50,695 bases of DNA from Methanocella sp. (GTDB lineage: Archaea > Halobacteriota > Methanocellia > Methanocellales > Methanocellaceae): positions 1-50,695 of the forward strand of contig NZ_DATJPM010000064.1 of assembly GCF_035506375.1 (NCBI RefSeq), read 5' to 3'. A program made the translations under genes and the position numbers. Positions 1-8,822 of this stretch are shown in pieces (positions within the stretch are counted from its first letter, which is position 1; each line of letters starts with the position of its first letter). The notes under the pieces are model-generated. The model was not told the DNA's origin and did not search any database. It saw only the letters and a program-made list of their open reading frames with translations.

Positions 1-350
1 ACGCGGTAGCCCACGTCGCCCTTGATGAAGACCTTGCCGCCGCGCATGGCATAGCCGATGACGTCGCCGGCGTTGCCGTAGACGACCACCTTGCCGGAGT
101 TCATGGTATTCCCGATGCCGTCCTGGCCGTTGCCGTGGACGATGACCTCGGGGCCGTCCATGAATATGCCCAGGTCGTTGCCGGGAACGCCGTTGACTTC
201 GATCTTCATTTTCGCTCTCAGGCCGTCGCCGATATACTTCTGGCCGCAGACGTTATCGACCACGACCTCACACTCGCCTCCGGCGGCCAGCGCCCGGATC
301 TTCTCGTTCAGCGCCCGGTAGGGCATGTCCTTTGCGTCGATGTGCGCCAT
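1..350 (-). CDS. gltB3: Glutamate synthase, GXGXG-domain subunit (partial, runs off the window)
   Basis: The reading frame opens at the ATG at 350, three bases after the TAA of the upstream FMN-domain gene (TAACATG), and is still open at base 1. The 116 visible residues contain Gly/Asn repeats such as NGVPGNDLGIFMDG, VHGNGQDGIGNTM and YGNAGDVIGYAMRGG. These are the right-handed beta-helix GXGXG repeats that form the C-terminal domain of bacterial glutamate synthase and, in related form, formylmethanofuran dehydrogenase subunit C. In many archaea the large subunit is split into amidotransferase, FMN and GXGXG genes, and the two upstream neighbours are exactly the other two parts. The domain is structural and has no catalytic residue of its own. 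The identification is firm from context; the C-terminal part lies outside the window. Confidence 0.9.
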   Translation of the reverse strand, partial: MAHIDAKDMPYRALNEKIRALAAGGECEVVVDNVCGQKYIGDGLRAKMKIEVNGVPGNDLGIFMDGPEVIVHGNGQDGIGNTMNSGKVVVYGNAGDVIGYAMRGGKVFIKGDVGYR

Positions 351-351
351 G

Positions 352-1878
352 TTATCGTCCCGCCGGCTTGATGCCGAGAATTTCCAGGGTCTTCTCGTCC
401 AGGCCTATGCCGCGCAGTCTTTCTCTATTGCCGCGCAGGCTTTCGATGGAGTTGATGCCCAGCGCGCCCAGCACTTCCTGGATCTCGTGGCTCCAGGCGC
501 TAAGCAGGTTCGTGAGCCTCTGCGCCCCTATTTCCGGGTCGAGCCGGGAAACGAGGTGCGGCTTCTGCGTGGCGATGCCCCAGGAGCAGTTGCCCGTGTT
601 GCACTTCTGGCAGACGCGGCAGCCCAGCGCCACCAGCGCGGACGTGCCGATCATTACGGCGTCCGCGCCGAGGGCCACGGCTTTGACGACGTCTGCGCTC
701 TGGCGGATGCCTCCGCCCACGACGATCGACGCCTGGTTGCGGATGCCTTCCTGCCTCAGGCGGTCGTCCACGGCGGCGACAGCAAGCTCTATGGGTATGC
801 CGATGTTGTCCCGGAATATCCTGGGTGCGGACCCGGTACCGCCCCGGAAGCCATCGATGGTGACGATGTCGGCGCCGGCCCGGACGATGCCGCTGCTGAT
901 GGCCGCGATGTTGTGCACGGCCGCCAGCTTGACGGATACGGGCTTCTTGTACTCGGTCGCCTCTTTAAGGGCATAGATTAGCTGCGACAGGTCCTCTATC
1001 GAATAGATATCGTGATGCGGCGCAGGCGACAGGGCGTCTGTGCCTACCGGGATCATCCTGGTCTTTGCGACTTCCTGGTCGATCTTTTCGCCCGGGAGGT
1101 GGCCGCCGATGCCGGGCTTTGCGCCCTGGCCGATCTTGATCTCGATGACGGCTCCGGCATTCAGGTATTCTTCGTGGACGCCGAAGCGGCCGGAGGCTAC
1201 CTGCACGATGACGTTATCCTTATACTTGTAGAAGTCCCGGTGAAGGCCTCCTTCGCCGGTGTTCATGAGGATCCCGTTTTCCCGGGCCGCCAGCATGAGC
1301 GCCTTGTGAACGTTATAACTGACTGCGCCGTAGGACATGGCGCCGAAGACGATGGGCAGGTTCAGCTTGAAGTTCGGGGCAAGCTCTGTCTTTAGCTGAA
1401 TATCCTTGCCGCTGTATTCGAATTCCAGGCGGTCGGGCTTCCTGCCTAAATAGGTCCTCAGCTCCATCGGCTCCCTGAGGGGGTCGATGGACGGGTTCGT
1501 GACCTGGCAGGCATCGATGAGCATGTGGTCCCACAGGATCGGATAAGGCTTATCGGTTCCCATGGCAGTGAGCAGGATGCCGCCCGATTCGGCCTGCTTA
1601 TAGATGTTCTTCCGTATCTCGTCGGTAAAATTCGCGTTCGGCTTGAACGTGAGTGGATTGTGCTCGATGCGGATGGCCTTCTTCGGGCACATAGTGACGC
1701 ATCTCAAGCACGCGACGCACTTCGAGTCGTCCGCGACGATGCAGTCGAACTCCTTGCTGTATGAGACCGCGCCGAAGCCGCACTCCGTCGTGCACTTCTT
1801 GCAGCGCACGCACTTGCGGTCGTTGATATCGACGGTGAACTCGGGAGGAACTGTCGATGGAAGGGCTACCGTACTCAT
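352..1878 (-). CDS. gltB2: Glutamate synthase, FMN-binding synthase subunit with N-terminal 2x[4Fe-4S] ferredoxin domain
   Basis: This 508-residue protein makes glutamate from 2-oxoglutarate and ammonia delivered by the amidotransferase subunit. An N-terminal dicluster ferredoxin domain has cysteines at 23/26/29/33 and 54/57/60/64 (CVRCKKCTTEC, CVACLRCVTMC). A TIM-barrel FMN domain follows, with GAMSYGAVS, IKIGQGAKPGIGGHLPG and DGFRGGTGSAP. The C-terminal CRVCQKCNTGNCSWG is the cluster-binding loop of the family. The frame is open 18 codons further upstream, but the ATG at 1878 has a strong ribosome site (GGAGGAGG) and overlaps the upstream stop as ATGA, so it is preferred. It is co-transcribed with gltB1 and gltB3. 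No gltD-like reductase is seen in the window, so the electron donor may be ferredoxin (inference). Confidence 0.95.
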   Translation of the reverse strand: MSTVALPSTVPPEFTVDINDRKCVRCKKCTTECGFGAVSYSKEFDCIVADDSKCVACLRCVTMCPKKAIRIEHNPLTFKPNANFTDEIRKNIYKQAESGGILLTAMGTDKPYPILWDHMLIDACQVTNPSIDPLREPMELRTYLGRKPDRLEFEYSGKDIQLKTELAPNFKLNLPIVFGAMSYGAVSYNVHKALMLAARENGILMNTGEGGLHRDFYKYKDNVIVQVASGRFGVHEEYLNAGAVIEIKIGQGAKPGIGGHLPGEKIDQEVAKTRMIPVGTDALSPAPHHDIYSIEDLSQLIYALKEATEYKKPVSVKLAAVHNIAAISSGIVRAGADIVTIDGFRGGTGSAPRIFRDNIGIPIELAVAAVDDRLRQEGIRNQASIVVGGGIRQSADVVKAVALGADAVMIGTSALVALGCRVCQKCNTGNCSWGIATQKPHLVSRLDPEIGAQRLTNLLSAWSHEIQEVLGALGINSIESLRGNRERLRGIGLDEKTLEILGIKPAGR

Positions 1879-2969
1879 TCCACGTCCTCCTCCACCAGGC
1901 CGATGACCGGCGTGCCCGCCTTGGGCGCCCACACGCGGTCCGGCTCGGGCTCGATGATCCGGATGCCGGCCTCTTCGGACGACATATACAGGAAATCGTC
2001 CTTCGTAGCCGCGATCATGGGTCTTAGCTTTATGCGGTCGTTGAGGCCGATCATGCCCTTGTTGCAGCCCACGATGATCGAGAACGGGCCGTTCATGAGC
2101 GCGCTGCCGTAGACCATGCGTATGGCTTCGTAAACTTTTCTTTTTTGAGCGGGCATCCTGTCGATGTCCTTCCAGAAGGGCGGTGCCAGCGCTCCCGTCG
2201 CTATCTCGACGGGCAGCTTGTGCCTCCGGATCAATAAGTCGAATAAGTAGGCGATTACCTCGGTATCGGTCAGTAGCTCTAACTTGTAGCCGAACATCTC
2301 GAGGTATCTCTTGTTAATTCCATAGGATGAGATCTCGCCATTGTGGACTACGGACCAGTCCAGCAGGGCGATCGGGTGGGCTCCTCCCCACCAGCCGGGC
2401 GTATTCGTCGGGAACCGGCCGTGGGCCGTCCACAGGTAGGCCTTGTAGCCGTCGAGCTTGAAGAATTTGGCGATGTCCTCCGGATACCCGACTCCCTTGA
2501 AGCCGCCCATGTTCTTGCCGCTCGAGGAGATGAAGGCGCCGGCGAGGTTCGAGTTGACGTCCATGATCTGGTCGACCACGTAGTCGTCCTCCGGCATGCC
2601 GTCGAGCTTCGAGTCGTCGACCTTCACGAAGTAGCGCCAAAGGAGCGGCGGGTCGTGGATGTTGGCGACCTTTGCCGTCGGGATCTTCTCGTCCTTCTCG
2701 ATGATGAAGCGCTCCGCCAGGAGCTCTTCCAGCCTGGCCTTGCAGTCCTCATCGTCGAACATCACGTGAAAAGCGTAATAATCCTTGTACCTCGGGTAAA
2801 TGCCGTACGCTGCGAAGCCGCCGCCGAGGCCGTTGGACCGGTCGTGCATGAGAGTTATGGACTTAATGATCTTAGTCCCGTCGATGCGCTTGCCTTTTTT
2901 ATTCAATATCCCCGATATGGCGCATCCGGAGGGATTCCTCTCGCACCTCACCTTCGTGTCGCACCTCAT
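1875..2969 (-). CDS. gltB1: Glutamate synthase, glutamine amidotransferase (class II) subunit
   Basis: The 364-residue protein is an Ntn-type class II glutamine amidotransferase that releases ammonia from glutamine for the synthase subunit. Cys16 in SGCAISGIL is the likely N-terminal nucleophile, which implies removal of a 15-residue leader; most relatives begin directly with MCG. Other family signatures are TAHGRFPTNTPGWWGGAHP, WSVVHNGEISSYG and LLTDTEVIAYLFDLL. The stop overlaps the gltB2 start by four bases. The ATG at 2969 is preceded by AGAGGTGAG. It is first in a three-gene operon (gltB1-gltB2-gltB3) reading off the left edge. Confidence 0.94.
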   Translation of the reverse strand: MRCDTKVRCERNPSGCAISGILNKKGKRIDGTKIIKSITLMHDRSNGLGGGFAAYGIYPRYKDYYAFHVMFDDEDCKARLEELLAERFIIEKDEKIPTAKVANIHDPPLLWRYFVKVDDSKLDGMPEDDYVVDQIMDVNSNLAGAFISSSGKNMGGFKGVGYPEDIAKFFKLDGYKAYLWTAHGRFPTNTPGWWGGAHPIALLDWSVVHNGEISSYGINKRYLEMFGYKLELLTDTEVIAYLFDLLIRRHKLPVEIATGALAPPFWKDIDRMPAQKRKVYEAIRMVYGSALMNGPFSIIVGCNKGMIGLNDRIKLRPMIAATKDDFLYMSSEEAGIRIIEPEPDRVWAPKAGTPVIGLVEEDVE

Positions 2970-3041
2970 GCGACACTCACCTCTAAGGTATTTCGATATC
3001 TATTAAGCGACTTCATCCGGTTTCAACCCGTTTCCGACTTC

Positions 3042-3053
3042 AAATATATAAAT
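3042..3053 (-). promoter_or_regulatory. Probable TATA box for the glt operon
   Basis: On the minus strand an AATTTATATATTTG box lies about 75 bases upstream of the gltB1 ATG. A second box (GTTTATATATAC) lies at about 3090-3100. Either could place TBP; the proximal one gives a leader of about 45-50 bases. The spacer between gltB1 and the gyrA stop (2970-3225) holds no other gene. Confidence 0.5.
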
Positions 3054-3225
3054 TGTTCGATGATAGTAGGCAAGGTTATACATAATGTGTATATATAAAC
3101 TTTGCTAACACCTGACATGGCCAGATATTATTGATTCATTTAATAAGTTTGCGGTATATAACCGTTATCAAAACCAATGGTTAAAAATGAGCCATAGTGC
3201 GGGCTTCGGAGCCTGCACCATGCCC

Positions 3226-5664
3226 TTAGATCTCTTCTTCTTTCTTTTCGGATACCAGCTTGGCTACCGCCACGACGGCGTCCTCTTCGGACTTAAGCGT
3301 GATGATCTTCACGCCCTGCGTGTTCCTGCCGATCTCCGAGATGTCTTTTATGTTTATCCGCATCATGATGCCGTCGTGGGTGACGACGAGAAGCTGGTCG
3401 TCGTCGGTGACCGAGGCGATCGCCACCACGCCGCCGTTGCGCATGGTCGTCTTGATGTTGATCATGCCCTGGCCACCGCGGTGATGTGGCGTGTACTCCG
3501 AAATAGCAGTACGCTTGCCGAAGCCGTTCTCGCAGACCGTCAGGATCGACGACCCCTCGCTCACGACCTCCATGCCGATGACCTTATCCTTCTCGGTGAG
3601 ACGGATGCCGATAACGCCGCAAGCCTGGCGGCCCATGGCCCGGACCTCGGACTCGTTGAAGCGGTTCGCCTTGCCGTTCCGCGTGGCGATCAGCACTTCC
3701 TTCTGGCCGTCCGTCAGCTTAACGGAGATCAGCTCGTCGCCCTCGTCCAGCCCGATGGCGATGATGCCCGTCGACCGGATGTTCTTGAATGCCGAGAGGG
3801 ACGTCTTTTTGATGGTTCCCTCGCGGGTACACATGATCAGGTTATGCCCATCGTTAAACTCCTTGATCGGGATCATGGCCGTGATGGACTCGTTCGGCAG
3901 CAGCGTGAGCAGGTTCACTATCGCCTTGCCCCGGGACTGCCTGCTGGCATCGGGTATCTCGTAGACCTTTAACACGTATACGCGGCCCTTGTTGGTGAAG
4001 AAGAGCAGATGGTCGTGCGTGGAGGCTGCAAAGACATCGACGACGAAGTCCTCTTCCTTGGTCTCCATGCCCATGACGCCCATGCCGCCCCGGCGCTGGG
4101 TCCGGTACGTATCGACCGGCTGCCTCTTGATGTAGCCCGTATTGGATATCGTAACGACGACATTCTCCACGGGAATGAGGTCCTCGTCCACGATCTCGCC
4201 CTCGGACTCCCTGATGATGGTCCTGCGCTCGTCTCCGTACTTCTGCTTAAGCTCCAGGAGCTCGCCCTTGATGATGTCCAGCACCTTCTGCGGGCTGGCC
4301 AGCACCTCTTTCAGGTGCTCGATCAGCTTTAATAGCTCGGCGCGCTCGTCCTCGATCTTCCTGCGCTCCAGGCCGGTGAGGCCGCGGAGCCGCATGTCCA
4401 GGATCGCCTTCGACTGCTCTTCCGAGAGGCCGTACTTCGACATGAACACGGCCTTCGCGTCGTCGGCGCTCGCGGAATTCCTGAGGATATTGACAAAGTC
4501 GTCGATGTTGTCCAGGGCCACGAGCAGGCCCACCAGGATATGTTCCCTGGCCTGGGCCTTCTTCAGCTCGAACTGGCTTCTGCGGGTGACGACTTCCTGC
4601 CTGTGCTTGATGTAGTATTCGAGCGTCTCCTTCAGGGTCAGCGTCCTGGGCTGGTTGTCCACCAGCGCCAGGTTATTGACGCCGAAGGTCGTCTCCATCT
4701 GGGTGTGCCGGTAGAGCTGGTTCAGCAGCACGCTGGCGTTGGCGCCCTTCTTGAGCTCGATGACAATGCGCATGCCGTCCCGGTCGGACTCGTCTCTCAG
4801 GTCGGAAATGCCCTCGAGCTTCTTCTCGCGCACCAGGTCGGCGATATTTTCGATGAGCTTTGCCTTGTTGACCATGTACGGGATCTCGGTGACCAGGATG
4901 ACGTTCCTGCCGCCCTCCTCGGTGATCTCGGCCCTGGACCTGAGCTTTATGGTGCCCCTGCCGGTGAGATAGGCTTCCTTGATGCCCTCGCGGCCGTAGA
5001 TGTACGCGCCGGTCGGGAAATCGGGGCCCGTAATGAATTTCAATAGCTCCTGCGGCTCGATGGCCGGGTTGTCGATCAATGCGACCGTGCCGTCGATGAC
5101 CTCGGAGATGTTGTGCGGCGGAATGTTGGTCGCCATGCCCACGGCAATGCCCGATGAGCCGTTGATGAGCAGGTTCGGGAGCTTTGCCGGCAGCACGGAT
5201 GGCTCCTTCAGCGACTCGTCGAAGTTAGGAACAAAGTCGACGGTCTCCTTGTCCAGGTCGTCGAGCATCTCGTCCGCGATCTTTGCCATGCGGACCTCGG
5301 TGTAACGCATGGCTGCGGCGCCGTCGCCGTCCACGCTGCCGAAGTTGCCCTGGCCGTCGATCAAAGGATAGCGTAGCGAGAAGTCCTGCACCATTCGGAC
5401 GATGGTATCATAGATCGCCAGGTCGCCGTGCGGGTGGTACTTACCCATGACGTCGCCCACGACCCTGGCCGACTTCTTATAGGGCTTATCGTACGTGTTG
5501 CCCAGCTCGTACATGCCGTAAAGTACACGGCGATGAACGGGCTTAAGCCCGTCACGAACATCGGGAAGCGCCCGCCCCACGATAACGCTCATCGCGTAAT
5601 CGATGTAGGACTTACGCATCTCCTCTTCCAGCTTAACTGGTATTACTGTCTCCTGTGTTGCCAT
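3226..5664 (-). CDS. gyrA: DNA gyrase subunit A
   Basis: This 812-residue protein is the DNA breakage-reunion subunit of gyrase, which introduces negative supercoils as a GyrA2B2 tetramer. The active-site tyrosine is Tyr121 in AAMRYTEVRM. The winged-helix region has GKYHPHGDLAIYDTIVRM, and the C-terminal beta-pinwheel carries the GyrA box QRRGGMGVMG followed by repeated blades (e.g. NGKANRFNESEVRAMGRQA). Length is typical of bacterial GyrA. Bacterial-type gyrase occurs in several euryarchaeal lineages, presumably by old transfer. Leu82 sits at the position of E. coli Ser83, where Leu is the classic quinolone-resistance residue. It starts three bases after gyrB, so the two form an operon. Confidence 0.97.
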   Translation of the reverse strand: MATQETVIPVKLEEEMRKSYIDYAMSVIVGRALPDVRDGLKPVHRRVLYGMYELGNTYDKPYKKSARVVGDVMGKYHPHGDLAIYDTIVRMVQDFSLRYPLIDGQGNFGSVDGDGAAAMRYTEVRMAKIADEMLDDLDKETVDFVPNFDESLKEPSVLPAKLPNLLINGSSGIAVGMATNIPPHNISEVIDGTVALIDNPAIEPQELLKFITGPDFPTGAYIYGREGIKEAYLTGRGTIKLRSRAEITEEGGRNVILVTEIPYMVNKAKLIENIADLVREKKLEGISDLRDESDRDGMRIVIELKKGANASVLLNQLYRHTQMETTFGVNNLALVDNQPRTLTLKETLEYYIKHRQEVVTRRSQFELKKAQAREHILVGLLVALDNIDDFVNILRNSASADDAKAVFMSKYGLSEEQSKAILDMRLRGLTGLERRKIEDERAELLKLIEHLKEVLASPQKVLDIIKGELLELKQKYGDERRTIIRESEGEIVDEDLIPVENVVVTISNTGYIKRQPVDTYRTQRRGGMGVMGMETKEEDFVVDVFAASTHDHLLFFTNKGRVYVLKVYEIPDASRQSRGKAIVNLLTLLPNESITAMIPIKEFNDGHNLIMCTREGTIKKTSLSAFKNIRSTGIIAIGLDEGDELISVKLTDGQKEVLIATRNGKANRFNESEVRAMGRQACGVIGIRLTEKDKVIGMEVVSEGSSILTVCENGFGKRTAISEYTPHHRGGQGMINIKTTMRNGGVVAIASVTDDDQLLVVTHDGIMMRINIKDISEIGRNTQGVKIITLKSEEDAVVAVAKLVSEKKEEEI

Positions 5665-5667
5665 ATC

Positions 5668-7575
5668 TTATACATCCAGGTTCCTTACGAACTTCGCGTT
5701 CTGTACGATGAAGTCCCGCCTGGGCTCCACTTTATCTCCCATGAGCAGCGTGAACGTCCTGTCTGCCTCGACAGCGTCTTCCATGGTCACCTGCAGGACG
5801 GTCCTCGTCTGCGGGTCCATGGTGGTAGACCACAGCTGTTCGGGGTTCATTTCGCCTAAACCCTTGTAACGGTTTACGGAGACCCCGTTCTTTCCCATCT
5901 CCCCGAGGATGCCGGCGAGGGCCTCCTCGTTATACGCGTACCTCTCTTCCTTCCCCTTCTTCGCCCGGAACAGGGGTGGCTGAGCGATGTACACGTAGCC
6001 TGCCTCGATCAACGGCTTCATGTGGCGGAAGAAGAATGTCAGCAGCAGCGTTCGTATGTGCGCCCCGTCGACGTCCGCATCGGTCATGAGTATGATCTTA
6101 TGGTACCGGGCCTTATCGATGACGAACTCTTCGCCAACGCCCGTGCCCATGGCCGTAATGAGGGCCCTGATCTCCTCGCTCGCGAAGACTCTGTCCAGAC
6201 GGGCCTTTTCCACGTTCAGGATCTTACCCCTGAGCGGGAGGATGGCCTGGAACAGCCGGTTGCGGCCCTGCTTGGCGGAGCCGCCGGCCGAGTCTCCCTC
6301 GACGATGTAAAGCTCGCACTTCGAGGGGTCGCGCTCACTGCAGTCGGCCAGCTTGCCGGGCAGCGTTGTGTTCTCCAGCGCCGACTTCCGCCTCGTGAGC
6401 TCACGGGCCTTTCTGGCCGCCTCGCGGGCCTGGTACGCCTGTAGAGCCTTTTCGATGATCTTGCGGGCTTCGGACGGGTTCTCCTCCAGGTAATCGTCTA
6501 AACCCTCGCCGACGAGCGAGTTCACGATGCCCTGCACTTCGCTGTTGCCCAGCTTGGTCTTCGTCTGGCCCTCGAACTGCGGGCTGGTCAGCTTGACGCT
6601 GATGATGGCCGTTAAGCCTTCCCGGATGTCCTCGCCCGAAAACTGCATGTCGCCCTTGAGCAGGTTGTTCTTCTTCGCGTAATCGTTGAAACTGCGCGTA
6701 AGTGCCGAGCGGAAGCCGCTGAGGTGCGTGCCGCCCTCCGTGGTATGGATGTTATTGGCAAAGGCAAGGACGATCTCGCTGTAGCCATCGTTGTACTGCA
6801 TGGCGATCTCAACGTCGGTGGTGTCCTTCTGCTTCTCGAAGTAGATGACCTTCTCGTTGACGGGCGTCTTACCCTCGTTCAGGTACTGGACGAACTGGAC
6901 GATGCCGCCTTCGTAATGGAAAGTGTCCGAGACTCCCGAGCGGGCGTCCGTCAGGACGATCTTGATGCCCTTGTTCAGGAACGCTAATTCACGCATCCGG
7001 TTAACCAGGATTTCGTACTTGAACTCCGTCGTCTCGAAGATCGTGGGGTCGGGCTTAAAAATGGTGGTAGTTCCCGTGCCGATGGCCGTGCCTATCTCGT
7101 GGACCTCGTCCTTGGGCTTGCCCCGCATATAATCCTGAACCCAGAGCTTATCGTTCCTGCGGACTTCGACCCTGAGCCACTCGGATAGGGCATTCACTAC
7201 CGATACGCCTACGCCGTGCAGGCCGCCAGAGACCTTGTAGGTCAGGTTGTCGAACTTGCCGCCCGCGTGGAGCTTTGTCATGACGATCTCCAGGGCCGGC
7301 CTCTTGTATTTCTCGTGCATCTCGACGGGGATGCCTCTGCCGTCATCGCTGACGGTCACGCTCCCGTCCTTATTGATCGTGACCTCTATGTTGTGGCAAT
7401 AGCCGGCCAGCGCCTCGTCAATGCTGTTATCGACGACCTCATAGACCAGGTGGTGCAGCCCCCGGTAGTCCGTGGAGCCGATGTACATGCTGGGCCTTTT
7501 CCTTACGGCTTCGAGGCCCTCCAGCACCTGGATGCTCGAGGCATCGTATGCCTGCGCCGGGATTTCGTTTGACAT
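5668..7575 (-). CDS. gyrB: DNA gyrase subunit B
   Basis: The 635-residue ATPase subunit of gyrase. The N-terminal GHKL ATPase domain has VVDNSIDEALAG, VSDDGRGIPVEMH and VSGGLHGVGVSVVNALS. The transducer domain follows, then the TOPRIM domain with EGDSAGGSAKQGRNR and ILMTDADVDGAHI, whose acidic residues bind the catalytic Mg2+. The short form, without the 170-residue insert of enterobacterial GyrB, is usual outside proteobacteria. The ATG at 7575 follows a strong ribosome site (GGAGGGG), and CTTATAAAGG near 7620-7632 is a possible TATA element. gyrA follows three bases after the stop. Confidence 0.97.
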   Translation of the reverse strand: MSNEIPAQAYDASSIQVLEGLEAVRKRPSMYIGSTDYRGLHHLVYEVVDNSIDEALAGYCHNIEVTINKDGSVTVSDDGRGIPVEMHEKYKRPALEIVMTKLHAGGKFDNLTYKVSGGLHGVGVSVVNALSEWLRVEVRRNDKLWVQDYMRGKPKDEVHEIGTAIGTGTTTIFKPDPTIFETTEFKYEILVNRMRELAFLNKGIKIVLTDARSGVSDTFHYEGGIVQFVQYLNEGKTPVNEKVIYFEKQKDTTDVEIAMQYNDGYSEIVLAFANNIHTTEGGTHLSGFRSALTRSFNDYAKKNNLLKGDMQFSGEDIREGLTAIISVKLTSPQFEGQTKTKLGNSEVQGIVNSLVGEGLDDYLEENPSEARKIIEKALQAYQAREAARKARELTRRKSALENTTLPGKLADCSERDPSKCELYIVEGDSAGGSAKQGRNRLFQAILPLRGKILNVEKARLDRVFASEEIRALITAMGTGVGEEFVIDKARYHKIILMTDADVDGAHIRTLLLTFFFRHMKPLIEAGYVYIAQPPLFRAKKGKEERYAYNEEALAGILGEMGKNGVSVNRYKGLGEMNPEQLWSTTMDPQTRTVLQVTMEDAVEADRTFTLLMGDKVEPRRDFIVQNAKFVRNLDV

Positions 7576-7722
7576 TCTGTGCTCTACCCCTCCTTTTTTA
7601 CAATGGGAAAAATTTCACGTCCTTTATAAGCTAGAAACTCTCGTATTATCTTAGCCTGTATAAATGAATTTTAGGGCCTATGTTTGCCCTTTCCCCTTCC
7701 TAGATTTAATAGTCCGACATCA

Positions 7723-7733
7723 CATATATATTT
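7723..7733 (+). promoter_or_regulatory. Probable TATA box for the TlyA-like gene
   Basis: CACATATATATTTAG lies 55-65 bases upstream of the ATG at 7786. It would place transcription start near 7757, giving a leader of about 28 bases that contains the AAGGGG ribosome site. Confidence 0.5.
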
Positions 7734-7785
7734 AGTGCTCGGCACAGTAAATTACATATCCCCGGTAGGCTTTTTAAGGGGTAGA

Positions 7786-8433
7786 ATGAGACTGGACGAG
7801 TACCTTGTGAGCGAGGGCCTGGTTCCCTCGAGAAACCGGGCAAAAAAGCTCATCGAAAAGGGCCAGGTCAAAGTGGACGGTAAAACGGCCTCGAAGCCTG
7901 CCCAGAAAGTGGACTATGGGCACGAGGTGACCATTGAGGGCGAGGACATGCCGGAGGGCTTTTTTAAGCTTAAGGGCATCCAGGAAGCGTCGGGTATTCT
8001 GCACGAGGGCGACGTCGTCCTCGACATCGGCTCCAGCGCCGGCGGATTTTTAATGTTCGCGTCGGGTATCGCTTCCCGGGTCACGGGCATTGAGTTCAGC
8101 GAGGAGTTCCGGCCGCCCCTTGAAGAGATCGTGAGCGCGTATCCCCGCGTACACGTGGTCTTCGGCGACGCCTTCAATATGGATGTAACGACGCTGGATG
8201 GGCCATATGACGTTATCCTGAACGATATGACCGTGGAGCCTCTTACGTCTGTAAAAGTCTTAAAACGCTTTTTACCGCTGCTTAAAGAGCATGGCCGGGT
8301 CGTGCAGGTCGTCAAGCTGGGCCCCAGGGGGGCTCCCGAGCCTATGGTCGAGAAGCTGGAAGAGTCTGGGCTGAAAATTTTGAAAGTTATCCGGCCCCAC
8401 AAAATGGAAGCTTATATAATCGCTGCGATGTAA
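7786..8433 (+). CDS. TlyA/FtsJ-like RNA methyltransferase with S4 domain
   Basis: A 215-residue protein beginning MRLDEYLVSEGLVPSRNRAK, the standard opening of a TlyA-type S4 RNA-binding domain (about residues 1-60; GQVKVDGKTASKPAQKV). A class I SAM methyltransferase fold follows, with motif I as LDIGSSAGGFL, then GIEFSEEF and DVILNDMTVEP. In bacteria TlyA methylates rRNA 2'-O positions; the archaeal substrate is not established here. The frame is open 34 codons further upstream, but the ATG at 7786 starts the domain exactly, follows AAGGGG and fits the TATA box. It is transcribed divergently from gyrBA. FtsJ (RrmJ) itself is the alternative family name, but the S4 domain favours TlyA. Confidence 0.8.
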   Translation: MRLDEYLVSEGLVPSRNRAKKLIEKGQVKVDGKTASKPAQKVDYGHEVTIEGEDMPEGFFKLKGIQEASGILHEGDVVLDIGSSAGGFLMFASGIASRVTGIEFSEEFRPPLEEIVSAYPRVHVVFGDAFNMDVTTLDGPYDVILNDMTVEPLTSVKVLKRFLPLLKEHGRVVQVVKLGPRGAPEPMVEKLEESGLKILKVIRPHKMEAYIIAAM

Positions 8434-8485
8434 TCCCCGTTGTGCTTTCGCGGAATATAACAGCGCGCGGGGGCGCCTCCTGATG

Positions 8486-8767
8486 TTCACCACGGTTCGC
8501 ACGGTGGTACCACGGAGGGCACGGTTAATTTCTCACCACGGCGACACGGCGAACACGGCGCTCTTTAAAATTCGGCACGGCGGATGCACGGCGGCACGGT
8601 TTCCAGATAATATAATTTAGCAGTGGGTCTTCGAGGGGTAAGCAAGAGCGCTCAGCGCGGCGTTAGCCCTCTTCAGGATATTAAAGCAAGCAGGGGGTCT
8701 CCGAGGGGGCATCAGCCCCCTTCAGGAATTAAAAGTCCTCCTTGTCCTCCTTGTCCTCCGTGGTGAA
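8486..8767. repeat. Fold-back word-repeat element, CACGG type, with internal direct repeat
   Basis: The only content of the 390-base spacer between the TlyA-like gene and the next gene. It opens with TTCACCACGG (8486-8495) and closes with its exact complement CCGTGGTGAA (8758-8767). The left 120 bases reiterate CACGG words at irregular spacing (GCACGG, ACCACGG, GACACGG, GGCACGG). The right end has three GTCCTCC words 9-10 bases apart. In the middle a unit beginning GCAGTGGGTCTTCGAG (8620) and ending CCCTCTTCAGGATATTAAA recurs as GCAGGGGGTCTCCGAG (8690) to CCCCCTTCAGGAATTAAA. The first of these copies has an insertion of about 20 bases. There is no convincing reading frame. Confidence 0.6.
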
Positions 8768-8822
8768 TAAAGCGACATGCTTGCCACTACTTATTATAAA
8801 AAGAGAAATTTAGTGTGGTCGC

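Noticed and set aside
325..981. 218-codon plus-strand open frame opposite gltB2
   Set aside because: Arg/Ala/Asp-rich shadow of the GC-rich gltB2 gene, with no domain and no ribosome site.
3187..3972. 261-codon plus-strand open frame opposite gyrA
   Set aside because: Composition is that of a complementary-strand shadow (His/Asp/Arg-rich), while gyrA on the other strand is unambiguous.
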